From: Enterobacter hormaechei ATCC 49162
GTDB taxonomy: Bacteria > Pseudomonadota > Gammaproteobacteria > Enterobacterales > Enterobacteriaceae
Direction: 5' to 3'
NCBI RefSeq assembly: GCF_001875655.1
Contig: NZ_MKEQ01000001.1
Location: forward strand, 868,001 to 932,000
DNA: 64,000 nt
A program made the translations under genes and the position numbers. Numbering within the stretch: position 1 is the stretch's first letter; each line of letters starts with the position of its first letter. The notes under the pieces are model-generated. The model was given only the letters and a program-made list of their open reading frames with translations, searched no databases and had not been told where the DNA came from. This document shows, in pieces, positions 57,902 to 64,000 of the stretch.

Positions 57902-58651
57902 TCAAAGATCCCTGAACGTCCCCAGACGATACCCACGCTCGGCAATCGCGTATTTCAGCGACGCCGACGTCAGCACGTCCAGTTCCGCCAGACGCGGCCA
58001 GCAGTAGGCGCTCTTACGTACAATGTTATCGACAAACGCCGGGTGCGCCATCACTTCAAGCGAGCGCTCCCCTTTTGCGGCGGACTCATCCAGCACCTTC
58101 AGGAACAGCGCTTCGTCGATCTCATCGCCGTAAAAGGCACTGCTGAAGCCCTCCGTAGACGTCACCGCCACGTCCGGCAACCCGTGCACGTCCCGATCCA
58201 CGCGCATCGCCACGCCTTTACGTTGCGCAAACTCTGCCACAATCGGGAAAATCGCCGGGATCATATGCACATGATGATGGCTGTCAATATGGGTTGGCTC
58301 GCGGCCAAACAGATCCACAAAGCGGTTAAACTGGCAATCCAGCTCACGGGCAATCTCATCGAGCGGCAGAGCGTCCTGCTCCGCGATTTCCCAAATCCAT
58401 TTCCCCAGTTGCCCTTCGCGCGTCAGGCCCGGCATCGGTGAAAGGGGCAACCCAAGCGTCAGCACAAAGTGCATACCCACGCCCAGTTCGGGCACCTCAC
58501 GGCTTAGCTGTGCCGCATGTTCCACCGCCTCGCCGTTGATGAGCGCTGTAGTAGAGGTGACCACGCCCCGGCGACAGGCTTCAATAATGCCGTAGTTCTG
58601 CCCTTTTGACAGGCCAAAATCATCGGCATTGACGATCAGCAGGTTTTCCAT
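57902..58651 (-). CDS. chbG: Chitooligosaccharide deacetylase ChbG
   Basis: 249 aa YdjC/ChbG-fold metal-dependent deacetylase: NADDFG near the N-terminus, [13 protein letters not shown] metal site and EVMAHPAF. It removes one acetyl group from chitobiose-6-phosphate (and chitotriose), which gives the true inducer for ChbR. Last gene of the chb operon, 11 bp after chbF. Confidence 0.95.
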   Translation of the reverse strand: MENLLIVNADDFGLSKGQNYGIIEACRRGVVTSTTALINGEAVEHAAQLSREVPELGVGMHFVLTLGLPLSPMPGLTREGQLGKWIWEIAEQDALPLDEIARELDCQFNRFVDLFGREPTHIDSHHHVHMIPAIFPIVAEFAQRKGVAMRVDRDVHGLPDVAVTSTEGFSSAFYGDEIDEALFLKVLDESAAKGERSLEVMAHPAFVDNIVRKSAYCWPRLAELDVLTSASLKYAIAERGYRLGTFRDL

Positions 58652-58662
58652 CGCGGCTCCTC

Positions 58663-60018
58663 TTAACGGTGCGTGTGCTTCAGTTTCTCAACCGTTGCAG
58701 CAAAGTTTGGCAGCCATTTTTCATGCGCCAGGATCATCTCACTCGCGAGTTTTTCAGCATCACGGTCAGAATGCACCAGCGGACTGAGGTTAAGCGCCAG
58801 CAGCACGTCATTCAGTTCTCCGCTCAGGGCCGCATTGCTTGCCGCCACTTCAAAGCCTTTGATGGTGTGAATCAGGCCCATCACTTTATCGTCGAAGTGG
58901 GTAATGCGGGGATGCGGTTTTGCGCCGTCGCGCCCAAGGATGCAGGTCATCTCAACGGCCCAGTCTGCCGGGATATTGTCGATGTGCCCATGATGCGGAA
59001 CGTTCACATAGTGCTCGGCCTGCTTGTCATTGTAAATGGCGTTGATCACTTCACACGCGGCATCCGAATAGTATGCCCCGCCACGCTGCTCCAGCTCTTT
59101 CGGTTTGACGTTCAGGTTCGGATCTTTATACAACTCAAAAAGCTGCTTCTCCACTTTCTGCACAACCTGAGCGCGCGCGCCGCCTTTGTAGTATTCGCCC
59201 ATTTCAATCGCCAGCATCTCTTTCTGCTTGAAGTAGTAGAGCAGATACGAGCACGGCAGCAGATTCAGGGAGCGGATCAGCCCTTCGCTGAACGGCAGAT
59301 CGAAAATGTTTTTCACCGAGGCCGCAGTCAGTCGACCAGAGGCGACGCCGTCGAGCAGTTCTGCAAAGCGCGATTGCCCGTTCACCATCACATCTTTGAT
59401 AAAGACCATGTGATTCAGGCCGAACAGGTCAATGGACAGCTCATCGTTATCGGTCAGTTCCAGCACATCGCGGATGAACATCTTCATGCCAATCGGAATA
59501 TTGCAGACGCCGATGAAGCGTTTGAAACCGGTGTGACGATAAACGGCCTCGGTGACCATCCCGGCCGGGTTGGTAAAGTTAATCACCCACGCGTTCGGGC
59601 AGATCTCCTCCACGTCTTTAATGATGTCAAAAATAACCGGAATGGTACGCAGACCTTTAAACAGGCCCCCTGCCCCGTTGGTTTCCTGGCCCAGATAACC
59701 GTGGCTCAGCGGAATACGCTCATCCAGCTCACGCGCTTTCAGCTGGCCGACGCGCAGCTGGGTGGTCACGAAGTCTGCATCTTTCAGCGCCAGGCGGCGA
59801 TCCAGCGTTTTATGGACGGTTAAAGGCACGCCCGCTTTTTCAACCATGCGTTTGCACAGTTCAAAAATAATATTCAGCTTCTCCTGCCCTTCTTCAACAT
59901 CCACCAGCCATAACTCGCTGACCGGTAATTCATGATAACGTTTCAGGAAACCTTCAAGTAATTCCGGGGTATAGCTGCTGCCGCCACCAATGGTTACGAC
60001 TTTTAATTTCTGTTGCAT
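58663..60018 (-). CDS. chbF: 6-phospho-beta-glucosidase ChbF (GH4)
   Basis: 451 aa GH4 enzyme that needs NAD+, Mn2+ and reductant. N-terminal Rossmann motif [16 protein letters not shown] (9-24), the metal Cys in [10 protein letters not shown] and His in [13 protein letters not shown] segments, and the [18 protein letters not shown] [11 protein letters not shown]. It hydrolyses chitobiose-6-phosphate after deacetylation by ChbG. It lies 109 bp behind chbR. Confidence 0.95.
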   Translation of the reverse strand: MQQKLKVVTIGGGSSYTPELLEGFLKRYHELPVSELWLVDVEEGQEKLNIIFELCKRMVEKAGVPLTVHKTLDRRLALKDADFVTTQLRVGQLKARELDERIPLSHGYLGQETNGAGGLFKGLRTIPVIFDIIKDVEEICPNAWVINFTNPAGMVTEAVYRHTGFKRFIGVCNIPIGMKMFIRDVLELTDNDELSIDLFGLNHMVFIKDVMVNGQSRFAELLDGVASGRLTAASVKNIFDLPFSEGLIRSLNLLPCSYLLYYFKQKEMLAIEMGEYYKGGARAQVVQKVEKQLFELYKDPNLNVKPKELEQRGGAYYSDAACEVINAIYNDKQAEHYVNVPHHGHIDNIPADWAVEMTCILGRDGAKPHPRITHFDDKVMGLIHTIKGFEVAASNAALSGELNDVLLALNLSPLVHSDRDAEKLASEMILAHEKWLPNFAATVEKLKHTHR

Positions 60019-60127
60019 AATATCTCCCTTAGCGTATCAGGTTAATCGCCTGCAAGGTATAGCGTACTCTTCCCGCTACTTGGGCAAGCCATTACGTCAC
60101 TGTTCGTGGCGGATAAACCGCCGAAAG

Positions 60128-60946
60128 TTAATTAATTACCGTTAAATTTTTGCGGTAACTGTTCGGTGTGAATGAAGTCAACTTTTTAAAGGTTTTAATA
60201 AACAGACTGGGGCTGCTGTATCCCGATTCGTAAGCGATATCGGTGACAGAGTAGTTCGTAATTTCCAGCTGTTTTTTGGCAAAGTTAATGCGGATTTCAT
60301 TAATAATTTGCACAGGCGTTTTACGATAATAACGCTGCGTGGCGCGCGTTAAATATTCCTGCGATTTACCCGACAGCGCCACCATATTTTCCAGCGCGTT
60401 CTCGCTGAACTGTCCCTTGTCGTGCATCAGCTCCACGGTACTGCGCAGCCACTGAGGAATATCATCCACCACCTGCTGTTCTTCACGGTGATGGCGGAGG
60501 CGATTCATGACGTAGAAGGTCACGGTTTCAATAAATTCATCAAATTCATTGTCGCGGAAATTCAGCGAAGCGATAACCGTTTCAATCCAGGTCATAAACT
60601 CATTTTTGACGCGATACACCTGTGATGCCACAAAGCAGAACGGAACCAGTGTCAGATAGTGTTTTTCAAAGAAACGCCTGCTCACCCCTACGTTCAGAAT
60701 GCGTGTCGCACCAAACTCATAAAAGCTCTGGTGATACGATCCCATCGGCAAAAAGACGAAATCGCCGCGTTCAAGCAGGACGCGCTTACCGTTGATCTCC
60801 TGATAGTAGCGGCCGGTCAGAACAATCGTGAACTCGTAGTAGTCATGCTGGTGCAGACCACTGGCGCTCTCCGTTTTGTTGTAAATCACCACGTGAAAAT
60901 TCTTGCCATTAAACAGCTGCTGCTCATGTGCGGTTTTAATTTCCAT
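60128..60946 (-). CDS. chbR: ChbR, AraC-family regulator of the chb operon
   Basis: 272 aa: N-terminal cupin-like sensor (about 10-110, [20 protein letters not shown]) and two C-terminal helix-turn-helix motifs (about 165-270, [26 protein letters not shown]: [19 protein letters not shown]). ChbR represses without substrate and activates with the deacetylated sugar phosphate, together with CRP. The E. coli protein is 8 residues longer at its N-terminus. RBS GGAGGTC. Confidence 0.95.
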   Translation of the reverse strand: MEIKTAHEQQLFNGKNFHVVIYNKTESASGLHQHDYYEFTIVLTGRYYQEINGKRVLLERGDFVFLPMGSYHQSFYEFGATRILNVGVSRRFFEKHYLTLVPFCFVASQVYRVKNEFMTWIETVIASLNFRDNEFDEFIETVTFYVMNRLRHHREEQQVVDDIPQWLRSTVELMHDKGQFSENALENMVALSGKSQEYLTRATQRYYRKTPVQIINEIRINFAKKQLEITNYSVTDIAYESGYSSPSLFIKTFKKLTSFTPNSYRKNLTVIN

Positions 60947-60975
60947 CGTGCTGACCTCCTGCTACTTCGGCTGAC

Positions 60976-61323
60976 TTATTGCATCTTCTCGTGAAGCTCG
61001 ATGAGCTCCGCTACCAGCTCGCGCGCCAGCATGGAGGTCATCAGGTGATCCTGGGCATGGACCAGCACCAGGCTCACTTTCATCTTCCCTTCGCCCTGGT
61101 CGCTTTCGATGAGCTTCGTCTGCACCAGATGCGCTTCGTTTAATGCGGTACGGGACTGCTCCATCATGGTTTTTGCGGCTACGAAATCGCCCTGCTTAGC
61201 CTGCTTAAGCGCCGCATACGCCAGGCTGCGTGCCTGCCCGGAATTGATGATGAGACCCATCACCACCTCTTCCAGATCGTTCTCTGCGGTTTCTTCGGCA
61301 ACGATATTCTCTAAATCTAACAT
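60976..61323 (-). CDS. chbA: ChbA, PTS enzyme IIA for chitobiose
   Basis: 115 aa Lac-type EIIA, trimeric helical bundle; phosphorylated at His89 (LVHAQDHLM). Hands phosphate from HPr to ChbB. 47 bp after chbC, 29 bp before chbR. Confidence 0.96.
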   Translation of the reverse strand: MLDLENIVAEETAENDLEEVVMGLIINSGQARSLAYAALKQAKQGDFVAAKTMMEQSRTALNEAHLVQTKLIESDQGEGKMKVSLVLVHAQDHLMTSMLARELVAELIELHEKMQ

Positions 61324-61370
61324 CTTTAAGCTCCTTTACGCTGGCGCGGGTTGCCCCGCGCCGTGCAATT

Positions 61371-62729
61371 TTAGAATTTCAGTGCGAGGGCGATATCCTC
61401 TTCGCTCTCTTCTTCATCGATAACCGTTGCGGCCTTGTTCGCAATCGCCACGAATGGCATGTAGAGCAGGGTGGCAATCCCGAGGTTGAATATCGCCAGC
61501 AGGAAGGCGGCCACGCTACCGTTGGTGTTGAAGAACGCGCCCAGACCGGCTGGCATTGTCCACGGTGCAATGTTGGTCACCGGCGGGATAATGCCCAGGT
61601 AGTACGCCGTCAGCGTAATCGCGGCCAGCAGCGGCTGAACCAGGATGAAGGGAATGAACATCACCGGGTTCATGATAATAGGCAGACCAAACAGAATCGG
61701 CTCGTTAATCTGGAAGATGCCTGACGGCAGAGCCAGCTTCGCAACCTGACGATGGTCGGCGCGGCGAGAGACAATAAAGACCGCGATGATCAGACCCAGC
61801 GTCGCCCCGGTACCCCCCAGGAAGATATAGGAGTCAAGCATCGGCTTCGCCCACACATGGAAGGTTTTACCGGCCGCCAGCGCCGCATCGACGGAGCCGT
61901 ACTGCTGGTAAAGCGCGACGTTTTCCAGTGCCCACGGGGTCATAATACCGCTGTCCAGCGCCGCCAGTGCCAGTGAACCATGCACGCCGAAGAACCACAG
62001 CAGGGAGGTAAAGATGACATATGCCCAACCGACCACGCTACCCATCGACGCCAGCGGCGTTGAGATAGAGTCCATAATGATCTGATGGAAGTTAGTACCC
62101 CAATGAGAGAGCGCCCAGGCAATAATCCCCATGATGGAGAGAATAATGAAGCCCGGAATCAACGCGGAAAATGAACGAGAAACGGAGGCCGGAACGCTAT
62201 CCGGCAAGCGGATAACCCAGTTACGGCGGATAACGAAGGTGAACATTTCGGCCACCACCAGCCCGATAATAATACCGGAAATGATGTTTGCCCCACCCAG
62301 CCAGTTGGCGCCAACGGCGTAAGCGTCGCCCACGCTGTACGGAGTGACGGTCATGAACGCGGCAATGGAGAGCAAGCCTGCCGCCAGCGGATCCACTTTA
62401 CGCTCTTCCGCCAGCGCCATCCCGATAAAGAAAGGCGCCATTAGCGACATAATACCCAACGTACCGTTGTAGACGTTGCCGCCAATGGCTTTTAAACCAT
62501 TAAGGGTTTCAATAGTGGAAGCATCTAACCTAATTCCTAATGAATAAAAAAAGGAACCTTCTCCAAAGCTCAGAAAAACGTTGTTAATTAAAACGAACAT
62601 TGCCCCGGCTAATGTCAATGGCATTAATTTAATAAAGCCGTTCTTAATGGCATTAACGTGAGGCTGCTTTCCTATTTTAACAGCAAAAGGAAGGAGTACC
62701 TTTTCAAGTGAAGCGATGACTTTACTCAT
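61371..62729 (-). CDS. chbC: ChbC, PTS enzyme IIC for chitobiose/cellobiose
   Basis: 452 aa Lac/cellobiose-type EIIC with about ten membrane segments. Typical segments: [53 protein letters not shown]. Carries N,N'-diacetylchitobiose through the inner membrane. 80 bp after chbB. Confidence 0.96.
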   Translation of the reverse strand: MSKVIASLEKVLLPFAVKIGKQPHVNAIKNGFIKLMPLTLAGAMFVLINNVFLSFGEGSFFYSLGIRLDASTIETLNGLKAIGGNVYNGTLGIMSLMAPFFIGMALAEERKVDPLAAGLLSIAAFMTVTPYSVGDAYAVGANWLGGANIISGIIIGLVVAEMFTFVIRRNWVIRLPDSVPASVSRSFSALIPGFIILSIMGIIAWALSHWGTNFHQIIMDSISTPLASMGSVVGWAYVIFTSLLWFFGVHGSLALAALDSGIMTPWALENVALYQQYGSVDAALAAGKTFHVWAKPMLDSYIFLGGTGATLGLIIAVFIVSRRADHRQVAKLALPSGIFQINEPILFGLPIIMNPVMFIPFILVQPLLAAITLTAYYLGIIPPVTNIAPWTMPAGLGAFFNTNGSVAAFLLAIFNLGIATLLYMPFVAIANKAATVIDEEESEEDIALALKF

Positions 62730-62809
62730 AGGAAAATACCCTTAAATGCCGCAACGACCGTTACGGCGTATTGTGTGTGAAATAACTCTTTGACGGGAAA
62801 AATAAAAAA

Positions 62810-63127
62810 TTAATTAGCAGCTTTTTTAATCGCCGCAACAGCAGCTTTTAATACACCTAAACCATCAATCTTGCCGTACAAAACGGAATCGATCACTTCA
62901 ACCGGTTTATCAGGGAGTAAACGTTGAATTTCGGGCAACATATAAGCGATTTGCGGACCCAGCAAAATAACATCTGCCGCCTGGCCCTTTTCGCCCGCCA
63001 GCGTTTCCGGAAACGCCTCAATCACCACAGGGACTTCATATTTTTCGGCCTGCGCGCGCATTTTGGAAACCAGCAGCGAAGTGGACATACCCGCAGAGCA
63101 GAACAGATAGATATGTTTCTTTTCCAT
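62810..63127 (-). CDS. chbB: ChbB, PTS enzyme IIB for chitobiose
   Basis: 105 aa Lac-type EIIB; phosphocysteine Cys10 in [13 protein letters not shown]. First gene of the chbBCARFG operon, which keeps the E. coli gene order. ribosome site AGGGAAG. Confidence 0.96.
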   Translation of the reverse strand: MEKKHIYLFCSAGMSTSLLVSKMRAQAEKYEVPVVIEAFPETLAGEKGQAADVILLGPQIAYMLPEIQRLLPDKPVEVIDSVLYGKIDGLGVLKAAVAAIKKAAN

Positions 63128-63227
63128 GATAACTTCCCTCTTGTTTGTCTACCCGCCGTCGCGCTAACACTCGACTCGCTATCCTGGCTGACGGGCAGTG
63201 TGCTGAACATTGTTTGTCGTTGAAGTG

Positions 63228-63343
63228 AGTATACGCAATGGTACAGGGAGGGGATAATTCTGGATAGACTGAAATTGTCTCTCATTGACCTGGCTTGTTG
63301 ACTACCTTCACATTTCAGGCAAATAATTCGCGCCAAGAAATAA
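63228..63343 (-). promoter_or_regulatory. chbB control region
   Basis: The 281-bp gap to osmE holds, on the minus strand, a -10 TATACT (63228-63233) with a poor -35, as expected for an activator-dependent promoter. TGTGA-AGGTAG-TCAAC (63297-63312) resembles a CRP site. AATAATTCGCGCCAAGAAAT (about 63321-63340) resembles a NagC operator. In E. coli chb is controlled by NagC, ChbR and CRP; the exact sites here are inferred. Confidence 0.5.
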
Positions 63344-63356
63344 GATTTACGTATGC

Positions 63357-63384
63357 ATAAAAAAACCGGCCTTCAGGCCGGTTT
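63357..63384 (-). terminator. osmE terminator
   Basis: AAACCGGCC-TGAA-GGCCGGTTT followed by TTTTATG on the minus strand, 25 bp after osmE. Confidence 0.93.
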
Positions 63385-63408
63385 GTTAACACTCTCAGGC
63401 AAGCACGC

Positions 63409-63753
63409 TTACTGCGCCTTAGGTGCCTGTGGGTCGGTGTCGTATTCGGCACAGGTCTGGTAACCTGAATTGATCACGTGACCCGTATCATCCAGGGCGA
63501 CAAAGTAGGTTTCTGCCTTACCATCACGTTGACCCAGAATATAGGTCTGGCAGGTACCACGTGCGTGGATCATAGTGACTTCAGAAGAAGGTTTACCGGC
63601 AATGGCAGCAACCTGGGAACGCGTCATGCCTTTTTTGACGTCTTTAACCACTGGCTGTGTGAACTGATCTTTGGTGCGATCGTAAGCTGTACACCCTGCC
63701 AGCATAGTCAGTACCGCCGCTGCGCTTAAAATTCCTGCTACGTTCTTGTTCAT
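63409..63753 (-). CDS. osmE: OsmE, osmotically inducible lipoprotein
   Basis: 114 aa. Lipobox LAGC with Cys21, then a SmpA/OmlA (BamE-like) domain [19 protein letters not shown]...[23 protein letters not shown]. coli osmE is RpoS- and osmolarity-controlled. TTGAAC-17 bp-CATGCT upstream (minus strand, about 63787-63816) is a possible promoter. Confidence 0.95.
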   Translation of the reverse strand: MNKNVAGILSAAAVLTMLAGCTAYDRTKDQFTQPVVKDVKKGMTRSQVAAIAGKPSSEVTMIHARGTCQTYILGQRDGKAETYFVALDDTGHVINSGYQTCAEYDTDPQAPKAQ

Positions 63754-63984
63754 ATTCCGTCCTCTTGTTTATCAGCGTGTTAACTAAGCATGGGATAAAA
63801 ATTACTATTGTTCAACTTTGCGAGTTACGCCAGACGAATTTCGGAAAATTCTAATAAAACAACGATAAGCTGCTAAATCGCTGTAAAACAGTACACTCAA
63901 AACTGTGATCCTTGTCGTTTTCCCGACAAAGGGTTAGTTTTAACAGATCACACTTTCTGTTTGGTTCTGCATAGGGAGGGCGTA

Positions 63985-64000
63985 ATGGCTCTGCAACAAG
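63985..64000 (+). CDS. nadE: NadE, NAD synthetase (only first codons in window)
   Basis: ATG GCT CTG CAA CAA at the window end, with a strong GGGAGGG ribosome site 6 bp before. MALQQ matches the NadE N-terminus (E. coli MTLQQQ) and nadE is divergent from osmE in E. coli. Assigned from context and five codons. Confidence 0.8.

Noticed and set aside
58669-59823. 384-codon open frame on the + strand opposite chbF
   Set aside because: Shadow of chbF; no homology pattern, no ribosome site.

Overview
The window is a chromosomal segment of an enterobacterium close to Enterobacter (inference from gene content, protein similarity to E. coli and Klebsiella-type genes, and GC-rich codon use). Its backbone is the E. 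coli 37-39 min region read from suf towards nadE: sufB-sufA, ydiH-menI-ydiJ, ydiK-rprA, ppsA/ppsR, aroH, hemP, selO, ydiV, nlpC, btuD-btuE-btuC, ihfA-pheT-pheS-pheM, rplT-rpmI-infC-thrS, yniD, ydiY/pfkB, ydiZ, yniA, yniB/hxpB, ydjM, tcyP, cedA/katE, the chbBCARFG operon, osmE and nadE. No tRNA, rRNA, insertion sequence, prophage or CRISPR array was seen.

Three accessory blocks interrupt this backbone. (1) About 1.8-13.0 kb, between sufA and ydiH: the blue-light/biofilm cluster bluR-bluF / ycgZ-ymgA-ariR (at a different map position in E. coli), then a complete chaperone-usher fimbrial operon (pilin, chaperone, usher, tip adhesin, minor pilin) that ends in a LuxR-type regulator, and divergently two paralogous Crp/Fnr-like regulators. 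The fimbrial/regulator intergenic region carries three copies of a 16-bp palindrome of form RGTCTA-N4-TAGACY; one sits exactly on the -10 box of the first regulator gene. This is the most interesting unexplained signal in the window. (2) About 18.4-22.2 kb, between rprA and ppsA: a two-gene operon for a GH3 beta-glycosidase and a GPH-family sugar symporter. (3) About 27.3-33.3 kb: a Fur-controlled haem uptake operon, hemP-hemR-hmuSTUV, whose last gene overlaps the stop codon of the convergent selO.

The backbone preserves many classical regulatory devices that can be read directly: the Fur box of sufA, a Cra box at ppsA, the TrpR operator of aroH overlapping the ppsR stop codon, the pheM leader peptide and attenuator, the AUU start of infC, the thrS translational operator, a perfect LexA box at ydjM, sigma-S-type -10 elements at katE and rprA, and the RprA sRNA itself. 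Several genes are too short for routine ORF calling and were added by reading the sequence: pheM (14 aa), a YncL-like membrane peptide (30 aa) and YniD (35 aa). Functionally the window combines Fe-S assembly and haem acquisition, gluconeogenic control (ppsA/ppsR), translation, B12 import, chitobiose and beta-glucoside use, stress defence (katE, osmE, btuE) and surface attachment with its regulators.
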